Below, piece by piece: positions 1-6,550 of a stretch of 53,453 bases of DNA. The stretch spans positions 1-53,453 of the forward strand of contig NZ_JABERD010000052.1 in the NCBI RefSeq assembly GCF_013044505.1. The letters run 5' to 3'. The DNA is from Streptomyces sp. S3(2020) (lineage in GTDB: Bacteria > Actinomycetota > Actinomycetes > Streptomycetales > Streptomycetaceae). The notes under the pieces were generated by a model that ran no database searches, was not told where the DNA came from, and was given only the letters and a program-made list of their open reading frames with translations. The translations under genes and the position numbers were made by a program. The stretch's first letter is position 1, and each line of letters opens with the position of its first letter.

Positions 1-16
1 TTGTGGGGGTGACATG

Positions 17-29
17 AGCTGTAACAGCT
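17..29. promoter_or_regulatory. small perfect inverted repeat
   Basis: AGCTGT and ACAGCT flank a single A. The surrounding 1-86 segment is more AT-rich than the rest of the window and looks non-coding. It lies upstream of the possible start at 87. A short operator is possible, but no regulator can be assigned to it. Confidence 0.25.
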
Positions 30-86
30 ATGTGCTGTGTAAGTGTGTTTGCTGACTCATGTTTTGTCGGTCGGGTAGGACCGTAG

Positions 87-207
87 ATGAACGCTGCGCG
101 ATCGTCGTCGTCGGCATCGGCAGCTGTGCATAAGCGTGTGTGGCGGTACGCGGCCGTCCTGCTGTGCTTGTGTCCGGCCGCCGCGGTGCTCTCCGGCTCT
201 CGTGGTG
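87..207 (+). pseudogene. possible 5' remnant of an exported or membrane protein gene
   Basis: An ATG at 87 follows a purine-rich stretch (GTAGGA) and encodes about 40 residues: a polar N terminus, a positive patch (HKRVWR) and a hydrophobic core (AAVLLCLCPAAAVLSG) like a signal peptide or first membrane helix. After about position 200 the frame runs antisense through the FUSC gene remnant on the other strand and turns into arginine-rich low-complexity residues, as expected of a shadow frame. I read it as the broken start of a gene whose body was replaced at a rearrangement point near 200-208. It could equally be chance, so confidence is low. Confidence 0.25.
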
Positions 208-669
208 TCACGCGCCGAAGCGCACCGCGGCGGCGATCAGCACGGACAGCAGGACGGCCGCGTACAGCTCGGGCAGCCGGTGCGGGGTCGCGTGCAGGAA
301 CTGCGCGACGAAGAACGTCATGAACGCGAACACACCGAGGCTGTGCCCGCGCGGGCCCCAGCGGCGCGCGTACACGCCCGCGCCGATCACGGCGAGGAAG
401 GTGAGATCGCGGGCGACCGGCTGATCGTCCAGCACGGCCGCGGCGGCCAGCACCGGAAGCCCGACGACGGGCAGCAGCCCGGTGGTCACCGCCTGTCCGC
501 GGACCGTGGCGTCGGTGACCGTGAACAGGGCGAGCAGCGCCGCGAGGCCGCCGGTGACCGCGCCGACGAGGGAGTGTCCGGCGAGGCCGCAGACGACGAC
601 CGCGAGCCCGATGCCGAGCACGGCCCGCGCGGCGAAGCGCAGCCGTACGCGACCCGGGTCCGGCGCCAT
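208..669 (-). pseudogene. truncated FUSC-family membrane protein
   Basis: The minus-strand frame from ATG 669 (preceded by AGAGGG at good spacing) encodes 153 residues with four or five hydrophobic helices. It resembles the N-terminal membrane half of FUSC/aromatic-acid-exporter-like proteins: a DPG..RLR..ARAVLG opening, a TVTD.T..GQ loop and a LPELYAAVLLS helix near the end. Family members in Streptomyces are usually several hundred residues long with a second half. Here the frame stops just after AVRFGA, where homologues continue. Sequence beyond the stop towards position 1 does not look like the missing part. It is either a relic or a short membrane protein, and I favour a 3'-truncated relic. 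It is divergent from the Lrp gene at 898. Confidence 0.6.
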
Positions 670-792
670 GAACACCCTCTTCAGCACTGCTGTCCGCCCC
701 CAACTGAGTCCCGGCACGAATCCCGGCATGAAAAAGGCGCCGCGGGGTCCGCAGCGCCATCGACATGCTCATTGCAGCATCGTCGCCACGAC

Positions 793-823
793 TGGCTCAA
801 GTGGCGTCGCATATGCTGAGCCA
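793..823. promoter_or_regulatory. inverted repeat upstream of the Lrp/AsnC gene
   Basis: TGGCTCA (793-799) and TGAGCCA (817-823) are perfect complements separated by 17 bases. They lie in the shared intergenic region between the FUSC remnant and the Lrp-type regulator at 898. Lrp-family proteins often bind repeated dyads upstream of their own genes, so autoregulation is a reasonable guess. Confidence 0.35.
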
Positions 824-897
824 TTGGTACAGTCGAATCGGTCTTCGCCCGTCCATCAGCGGGCCAACGGACCACGGACGAGGAGAGGCCGCGCACC

Positions 898-1374
898 ATG
901 GCCGTGGACGAGCTCGACACCCGCATCCTGCGGCTGCTCCTGGAGCAGCCGCGCACGAGCGTGCGCGAGTACGCCCGTGTCCTCGGCGTCGCCCGCGGCA
1001 CGCTCCAGGCCCGTCTGGACCGTCTGGAGCGCGACGGTGTGATCACCGGCACGGGTCCGGCCCTCTCCCCCGCGGCCCTCGGCCACCCGGTGCTGGCGTT
1101 CGTGCACATCGAGGTCACGCAGGGGCGGCTCGACGACGTGGGCGACGCGCTGGCCTCCGTCCCGGAGATCGTGGAGGCCTTCTCGATCGCGGGCGGCGGG
1201 GATCTGCTGACGCGGGTCGTGGCGCGGGACAACGCGCATCTCGAGGACGTGATCCAGAAGGTGATCAGCCTGCCGGGCGTGGTCCGCACCCGTACGGAGG
1301 TGGCGCTGCGCGAGCGGGTGCCGCACCGGCTGCTGCCGCTGGTGGAGTCGATCGGCCGCTCCGTCCGTACCTGA
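898..1374 (+). CDS. Lrp/AsnC family transcriptional regulator
   Basis: This 158-residue protein has the standard size and two-domain layout of feast/famine regulators. Residues about 3-50 form the N-terminal winged HTH (LDTRILRLLLEQPRTSV, then a recognition helix in GVARGTLQARLDRLERDG). Residues about 65-145 form the C-terminal RAM/ligand domain, with the family pattern of a FVHIEV strand and a GGGDLLTRVVARD turn. Such proteins sense amino acids or related small molecules as oligomers. GAGGAGA lies upstream of the ATG at suitable distance. The HAD gene starts 13 bases downstream, so the two probably share a transcript. Confidence 0.88.
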   Translation: MAVDELDTRILRLLLEQPRTSVREYARVLGVARGTLQARLDRLERDGVITGTGPALSPAALGHPVLAFVHIEVTQGRLDDVGDALASVPEIVEAFSIAGGGDLLTRVVARDNAHLEDVIQKVISLPGVVRTRTEVALRERVPHRLLPLVESIGRSVRT

Positions 1375-1387
1375 CATCCTGAGCACC

Positions 1388-2083
1388 ATGAACAACCTCG
1401 GCACCCTCTCGGTCATCTTCGATCTCGACGGAACGCTCGTGGACAGCGAGCCGAACTATTTCGAGGCGGGCCGCCAGATCCTCGCCGAGCACGGCGTACC
1501 GGACTTCACGTGGGCTGAGCACGAGCGGTACGTCGGGATCAGCACCCTGGAGACGGTCGGGCTCTGGAAGCGGGAGTACGCCCTGGACGCCTCCGTGGAG
1601 GATCTGTTCGCCGCCAAGAACCGCCGCTATCTGGAGCTGGCCAGGGCGAACACCCCCGCCTACCCCGAGATGCGCAAGTTCGTGGAGCTGCTGGCCTCCG
1701 AGGGCGTACCCATGGCCGTGGCCTCGGGCTCGTCACCGGAGGCCATCGACGCCATCCTCCGGAGCACCGGCCTCGACGCCCATCTGCGGACCGTCGTCTC
1801 CGCCGACGAGGTCGAGCGCGGCAAGCCCGCCCCGGACGTCTTCCTGGAGGCGGCCCGCCGGCTCGGCGCGGACCCGGCGCACTGCGTGGTCCTGGAGGAC
1901 GCGGCCCCGGGTGCCGCCGCCGCGCACGCGGCCGGGATGCGCTGCATCGCGATCCCGTACGTCGCCGCACAGGCCGACGCCCCGGAGTTCGGCACCGCGG
2001 GTCTGCTGCTGCGCGGCGGCCAGCCGGAGTTCACGGCACGGTCCGCGTACGACTGGCTCGTACGCTCGGCCCTGTCCTCCTGA
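1388..2083 (+). CDS. HAD-superfamily phosphatase (beta-phosphoglucomutase-like subgroup)
   Basis: A 231-residue haloacid-dehalogenase hydrolase. Motif I is FDLDGT with nucleophile Asp12 and acid/base Asp14. Motif II is the ASGSS serine near residue 116. Motif III is the lysine in RGKPAPD, and motif IV is the acidic pair in VVLEDAAPG. The helical cap inserted after motif I (residues about 18-85) is the C1 type found in phosphoglycolate phosphatases, beta-phosphoglucomutases and many small sugar-phosphate phosphatases. It is cytoplasmic with no signal peptide. The substrate cannot be told from sequence. It lies directly behind the Lrp gene and probably shares its transcript. Confidence 0.88.
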   Translation: MNNLGTLSVIFDLDGTLVDSEPNYFEAGRQILAEHGVPDFTWAEHERYVGISTLETVGLWKREYALDASVEDLFAAKNRRYLELARANTPAYPEMRKFVELLASEGVPMAVASGSSPEAIDAILRSTGLDAHLRTVVSADEVERGKPAPDVFLEAARRLGADPAHCVVLEDAAPGAAAAHAAGMRCIAIPYVAAQADAPEFGTAGLLLRGGQPEFTARSAYDWLVRSALSS

Positions 2084-2126
2084 TCCGGCGCCAGGGTGCG
2101 GTTCGCGGCGTCGCCCTGATGGGCCG

Positions 2127-3542
2127 CTACGGCCGCGCCTCGTGCGAGGGCTTCGATGCCGGCTGGATGTTCTGGTTGAGGCGGAAGACGTTGTCCGGGT
2201 CGCGGTCGGCCTTGATGCGGGCCAGGCGGTCGTAGTTGCCGCGGTAGCTGGCCCGGACGCGTTCCTGGCCCTCGTCCATCATCATGTTCACGTAGGCGCC
2301 GCCCGCCGAGTACGGGTGCAGCGCGTCGAAGTAGTCGACCGTCCACCGCTTGATCAGCTCGGCGTTGGCCGGGTCGGGGTCGACACCGGCGTAGACCGAC
2401 GCCCAGCGGGCGTGGCGGTAGGCCCAGGGGGTGTCGTCCTGGCCCACGTCGTGGGCGGCGCCGTCGATCGGGTAGAGGTGCATGGTCGACTGCATGGTGG
2501 GGACCTCGGCGCCGAACTTGGCGTGGAGTTCGACGGCGTCGTCCGGGATGTCCTCGACGAAGTCCGCGCGCCAGTACCACTGGTGGCCGGGCGGGTAGAG
2601 ACCGTCGAACGCGGACTGGATGTCGGGGTGCTGCATGGGCATGGGCGCGTGCAGCAGCGGCTGGGGCAGGGCGTCGAGGAGCGGGGCCATCTCGCGGGCG
2701 GCGGCCTCGGTGTCGGCGCCGGTGTAGCACCACACCACGCCCGCCGTCTTGCGGAGCTGGATCTCCTCGGGGAACGGCGGGGCCGGTGGCACGGTGCCGT
2801 GCAGGAAGAAGCCGTTGAGCTCGCGGGGCGCGTTCGGCAGGAAGTCCCGGTAGGCGGCGAGGACTTCGGCGCTGTCCTCGACGGCCCAGAAGGTCGGTCC
2901 GGCGACGACGGCGCTGATCTCGTGGAGCCGGAACAGGAAGGACGTCACCACACCGAAGTTGCCTCCGCCGCCGCGGATCGCCCAGAACAGGTCGCTGTTC
3001 TCGTAGCCGCTGGCCTGCACCTTGCGGCCGTCGGCGAGGACGACGTCGGCCTCCAGCAGGTTGTCGATGGTCAGCCCGCACCTGCGGGTGAGATGGCCGA
3101 GCCCGCCGCCGGTGGCGATGCCGCCGACGCCGGTCGTGGAGATGATGCCGCTGGGGGTGGCCAGGCCGTGGGCGTTGGTGGCGCGGTCGACCTCGCCCCA
3201 GACGCAGCCGCCGCCGACCCGTACGGTGTGGGCCTCGGGGTCGACCTGGATGTCCTTCAGAGGTGACAGATCGAGGACCACGCCGTCGTCGACGGTGCCG
3301 AGACCGGCGCCGTGGTGTCCGCCGCCCCGGACCGCGAGGGGCAGGTCGTGCGCGCGGGCGAAGGCGATGACGCGGGCGACGGCGTCCGCGTCGGCACAGC
3401 GGGCGACGAGCGCGGGGCGCCGGTCGATCATGGCGTTGTAGACGGTCCGGGCCTCTTCGTAGGAGGCATCGTCGGGGCCTGTCAACTCCCCGGTGAATCC
3501 GGTCAGTTCCTTGCGTGCCTCCTGGGCGATCGTGCTGGTCAT
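2127..3542 (-). CDS. FAD-binding oxidoreductase, berberine-bridge-enzyme type
   Basis: 471 residues with the PCMH/FAD-binding fold. The RGGGHHGAG segment (residues 72-80) carries His76, the usual covalent 8-alpha-histidyl FAD site. The GGIATGGGLGHLTRRCGLTI segment binds the FAD pyrophosphate, and WAIRGGGGNFGVVT is the family glycine-rich signature. The C-terminal BBE motif is present (YRGNYDRLARIKADRDPDN, then a terminal FRLNQNI). The cysteine in RRCGL is displaced relative to that of bicovalent enzymes, so single covalent attachment is likely. These flavoenzymes oxidise alcohols, sugars or secondary-metabolite scaffolds with O2. It starts 100 bases downstream of the LAL regulator on the same strand. 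Confidence 0.9.
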   Translation of the reverse strand: MTSTIAQEARKELTGFTGELTGPDDASYEEARTVYNAMIDRRPALVARCADADAVARVIAFARAHDLPLAVRGGGHHGAGLGTVDDGVVLDLSPLKDIQVDPEAHTVRVGGGCVWGEVDRATNAHGLATPSGIISTTGVGGIATGGGLGHLTRRCGLTIDNLLEADVVLADGRKVQASGYENSDLFWAIRGGGGNFGVVTSFLFRLHEISAVVAGPTFWAVEDSAEVLAAYRDFLPNAPRELNGFFLHGTVPPAPPFPEEIQLRKTAGVVWCYTGADTEAAAREMAPLLDALPQPLLHAPMPMQHPDIQSAFDGLYPPGHQWYWRADFVEDIPDDAVELHAKFGAEVPTMQSTMHLYPIDGAAHDVGQDDTPWAYRHARWASVYAGVDPDPANAELIKRWTVDYFDALHPYSAGGAYVNMMMDEGQERVRASYRGNYDRLARIKADRDPDNVFRLNQNIQPASKPSHEARP

Positions 3543-3642
3543 GCCGTCCCCCGTTCACAAATCGGTTGGATTCGAACATTCTACTCGTGTCATTCCACAG
3601 CGGACATCCGTGACCGTCACCCAGCTCGGGACTTCCGGGTAC

Positions 3643-6270
3643 CTACGTTTGACCGGGAGGCGACGGAAGCGATTCCTCCGGTTCCGGCAGCAGTCCGAGC
3701 CGGGCCGCGCGGTCGGCGGCGTGACGGCGGGTGGGTGCGTCGAGTTTGTCGAGCACCGCGCGTACATGGTTGTCGACCGTGCGTACCGACACGACGAGCC
3801 GGGCCGCGATCTCGGCGTTGGTGAGTCCTTCCGTGAGCAGCCGCATCACCTGGAGCTGGCGCCGGGTCAGGCCCGCGGGGTTCTCACGGGTCGCGGCGAG
3901 GGGGCCGCGCGGGATGTGGCGTACGCCGAGCAGGCGCAGTTCGGCGCGGAGCAGCCGGGCCCTGGGTTCGGCGCCCAGGGCGTCGAGGGCGGCGAGCGCG
4001 GTGAGTTTGTCGGCGGGGTCGGAGCTCTCGGCGAGGGCGACGGCGTGTTCGTAGGGGCAACCCGCCGCCTGCCAGCGGGCGGCGGCCGTCCGCCACTGGC
4101 CGCGGGCCTGGAGCGCGTACGGATGGTCCGAGTCGTCCAGCGACACGGAACGTCCCGCCTTGGTGAGCCAGTAGCCGAGTTCGGCGCGGTACGGGACGCC
4201 GGGCAGGAGGTCGGCCTGGGCGTGGACGGGTTCCGCCGCCGCGACGACGGCGGCGAGGTCGCCGCGCAGCCACGCCGCCTCCGCGAGGGCGGCCGCCACC
4301 GGCCCGGTGCGTTGCAGTTCCCTGGTCCGTACGGCGATCTGCCAGGCCTCGGTGAGGAGTTCGGCGGCACCGGGCCGGCCGCAGCGGGTGCGGACCCGGG
4401 CGAGCACGGTGAGCGCGGGACACCGCGCGGGCACGAAGTCGTGCATGCCGAAGTCGGCGTGTTTCTCGGCGTCGTCCCAGTCGGCGGCAGCGAGCCGCCG
4501 CAGGGCCAGTTCGACGTGGAGGTAGTTGAGGAATCCGAGGTGTTCGGCGCGGTCGGCGAGGTCCATCGCCGGGGCCAGGAACGTGTCGGCCTCGTCGTAG
4601 CGGAGGTTGTCGAGGAGGGTCCAGATGAGGTTGGCGTAGGACCGGCAGGCGTGTTCGACCTCGCCGGCGGCGAGCGCGACGTCGAGGCTCTCCTCCAACT
4701 GCCGTCGTCCGGCGGGGTCCCCACCGCGCCAGCGGGCGCAGCCGACGTTGTTGAGGGCGTGCGAGAGGATCGCCGCGTCGCCCGCCTTGCGGGCCAGGGC
4801 GATGGCGCGTTCACCGTGTTCGACGGCCTCGGTGTAGCGGTCGGACAGCATGCGCAGCTGGGCGGTGTTGCTGACGGCGAGGGCCAGGAGGCGGTCGTCG
4901 CCTGCGTGTTCCAGCACGGCGACGGCCTCCCGAGCGGCCTCCTGGGCCTGGTCGGCGTCCCCGGCCCACCAGTGGATACGGGACAGCCAGCGCAGGTCGG
5001 CGCCGAGGGCGAGGGTGTCACCGAGGGAGCGGCGCAGGGCGACGGCCTCGCGCTGGGCGGTGACGGCGGCGGCCGAGTCGGCAATGGTGTAGCTCTCCAC
5101 GGCATAGCGTTCCAGCAGGTCGGCGAGTTCGGCCGGGGCGTGGCGATGGCGCTCGCGCAGGACGAGGCGGAGTTGGGCGGCGGCCTCGCGGTGGGCGCCG
5201 GCGCCGGCCGCGTCCTTGGCCGCGTCGGGGCCGTAGCGGGTGACGGCTTCCCGGTCGCCCGCCTGGTCGGCGTGGTGGACGATGCGGGCGGCGTCGGAGC
5301 CGGGCCGGGCGACGAGTGCCGTGAGGACGTCGCGGTTGAGTGCGATGCGGCGGGCGGCAGGCAGGGAGTCGGCGACGGCGCGCCGGATCAGCTCGTGCCG
5401 GAACGCCACCCGCTCCGGCGCCACGGTGAGCAGTCCGCGCTGCTCGGCCTGCGCGAGTACGGCCACACCGTCCGTCAACAGCGCGTCCACCAGCGGGCGT
5501 TCGACGGCCGAGGGGACCACGGCGAGCTGTTCCAGCGCGTCCAGCGTGGCCGCGTCCAGTCCGCGCAGCCGGGCGAGGACGGCGTCGACGACGGTCGGAG
5601 GCACTCCCCCGGTGCCACCGGCGGCCACGATCTCGGCGACGAAGAACGGGTTGCCCGAGGTCACCTCGTACACCTGGGCGGCGTCGAGGCGCCGGGACGC
5701 GCTCAGTGTGCGGACCGCGTCCAGGGACAGCCGGGCGAGGGGCAGCCGGTGCACCCGGGGGGTGCGGGAGACCTGGCCGAGGAGGTGGCGCAGCGGGTGG
5801 CCGCGGCTCAACTCGTCGTCGCGGTAGGTCAGGACGAGCAGGGCGGGCAGCTGCTCCATGCGCCGGACCAGGAAGCGCAGGGCGTCCAGCGAGGCTTCGT
5901 CGGCCCAGTGGACGTCCTCGACGACCAGGACCGCCGGGTGCGGGGTGCCGGCGAGTTCGCCGCGCAGGGCCTCGTGGACGCGGTGCCGGTCGTGGCCCGC
6001 CATGACGGCCCGTGCCAGTTCGGTGCCGACGCTGCCGACGAGGTCGCGGAACGGGCCGAGGGGACGCCGGGTGGCGAGGTCGTCGCACTGTCCGACGAGG
6101 ACGCGTGCCCGGTCGGGCAGCCGCTGCGGCATCGCCTTCACCAGACTCGACTTGCCGATTCCCGCCTCGCCGAGGACGAGCGCCACCGAACCGGCGCCGT
6201 CCGCCGCGTCCTGGGCGGCCGACGCCAGTCGCGTCAGCTCGGGCTCGCGTTCGAGGAGCCAGCGGTCCAC
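3643..6270 (-). CDS. LAL-type LuxR family transcriptional regulator with ATPase domain
   Basis: 875 residues, typical of the large ATP-binding LuxR regulators of streptomycetes. Walker A is GEAGIGKS (residues 34-41) and Walker B is AVLVVEDVHWADE (about 113-125). A helical, TPR-like middle region spans about 350-800. The C-terminal LuxR HTH begins at LTRRQLQVMRLLTEGLTN and ends near residue 865. The GTG start at 6270 places Walker A where the family has it. The family acts as ATP-dependent activators, often for secondary metabolism or sugar use. Neighbours suggest the FAD oxidase (same strand, downstream) or the divergent GH127 gene as targets; this is inference from position only. Confidence 0.92.
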   Translation of the reverse strand: MDRWLLEREPELTRLASAAQDAADGAGSVALVLGEAGIGKSSLVKAMPQRLPDRARVLVGQCDDLATRRPLGPFRDLVGSVGTELARAVMAGHDRHRVHEALRGELAGTPHPAVLVVEDVHWADEASLDALRFLVRRMEQLPALLVLTYRDDELSRGHPLRHLLGQVSRTPRVHRLPLARLSLDAVRTLSASRRLDAAQVYEVTSGNPFFVAEIVAAGGTGGVPPTVVDAVLARLRGLDAATLDALEQLAVVPSAVERPLVDALLTDGVAVLAQAEQRGLLTVAPERVAFRHELIRRAVADSLPAARRIALNRDVLTALVARPGSDAARIVHHADQAGDREAVTRYGPDAAKDAAGAGAHREAAAQLRLVLRERHRHAPAELADLLERYAVESYTIADSAAAVTAQREAVALRRSLGDTLALGADLRWLSRIHWWAGDADQAQEAAREAVAVLEHAGDDRLLALAVSNTAQLRMLSDRYTEAVEHGERAIALARKAGDAAILSHALNNVGCARWRGGDPAGRRQLEESLDVALAAGEVEHACRSYANLIWTLLDNLRYDEADTFLAPAMDLADRAEHLGFLNYLHVELALRRLAAADWDDAEKHADFGMHDFVPARCPALTVLARVRTRCGRPGAAELLTEAWQIAVRTRELQRTGPVAAALAEAAWLRGDLAAVVAAAEPVHAQADLLPGVPYRAELGYWLTKAGRSVSLDDSDHPYALQARGQWRTAAARWQAAGCPYEHAVALAESSDPADKLTALAALDALGAEPRARLLRAELRLLGVRHIPRGPLAATRENPAGLTRRQLQVMRLLTEGLTNAEIAARLVVSVRTVDNHVRAVLDKLDAPTRRHAADRAARLGLLPEPEESLPSPPGQT

Positions 6271-6358
6271 TTGCCCGATTCTGCCACCGCGCTCCGCTGG
6301 TGGAGCGGGTCAGGAAGGTGCCGGGCGCGGTCGTCTGCCGGGTGCCGCGCCGTCGTGG

Positions 6359-6384
6359 CCGGTCGCGCAGTTCCCCGCGCCCCT
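6359..6384. repeat. copy of a dispersed Streptomyces intergenic motif
   Basis: The core GTCGCGCAGTTCCCCGCGCC, followed by CCTG, matches from memory a short GC-rich motif scattered in many intergenic regions of Streptomyces genomes, often near gene ends. It is followed by a CTGGAAG...CTTCCCAG stem (6382-6410) that could fold as a weak hairpin. I found no second copy in this window. It lies in the 280-base gap between the LAL gene and GH127. Confidence 0.5.
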
Positions 6385-6466
6385 GGAAGAGCGCTTCGCG
6401 CCTTCCCAGGATGCCGGATTCGCCGGTCTCCGCGGCCGACGTCCGGAACTTGACGCTCCAGACCCG

Positions 6467-6495
6467 TTGACGCTCATCCGCCCCCTCCCTATCGT
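6467..6495 (+). promoter_or_regulatory. sigma-70-type (HrdB-like) promoter of the GH127 gene
   Basis: A -35 TTGACG (6467-6472), a 17-base spacer and a -10 TATCGT (6490-6495) fit the principal sigma factor of Streptomyces. The expected transcription start is near 6502, about 50 bases before the ATG at 6551. An identical TTGACGCTC occurs 17 bases upstream (6450-6458), making a direct repeat across the -35 region. Confidence 0.6.
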
Positions 6496-6510
6496 CTGGT
6501 CGACCATACG
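6493..6510. promoter_or_regulatory. palindromic operator at the GH127 promoter
   Basis: TGGTCGACCA (6497-6506) is a perfect 10-base palindrome. It extends to 18 bases as CGT.TGGTCGACCA.ACG with one mismatched pair. It sits just downstream of the -10 hexamer over the predicted +1, the standard place for a repressor. The TGGT..ACCA half-sites resemble GntR-family operators. No GntR gene is in the window. Confidence 0.5.
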
Positions 6511-6516
6511 AATGGC

Positions 6517-6532
6517 GTTCGAAATGACGAAC
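6517..6532. promoter_or_regulatory. second inverted repeat in the GH127 leader
   Basis: GTTCG and CGAAC are separated by AAATGA, between the first operator and the ribosome binding site AGGAG at 6541. It could be an additional operator half-site pair or a small leader hairpin. Confidence 0.35.
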
Positions 6533-6550
6533 ACCGATAGAGGAGCACAC

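Noticed and set aside
3493..6453. 986-codon plus-strand open frame opposite the LAL regulator
   Set aside because: Its translation is Gly/Val/Arg-rich without domains, and the minus strand encodes a complete regulator with motifs. Long antisense frames are expected at this GC content.
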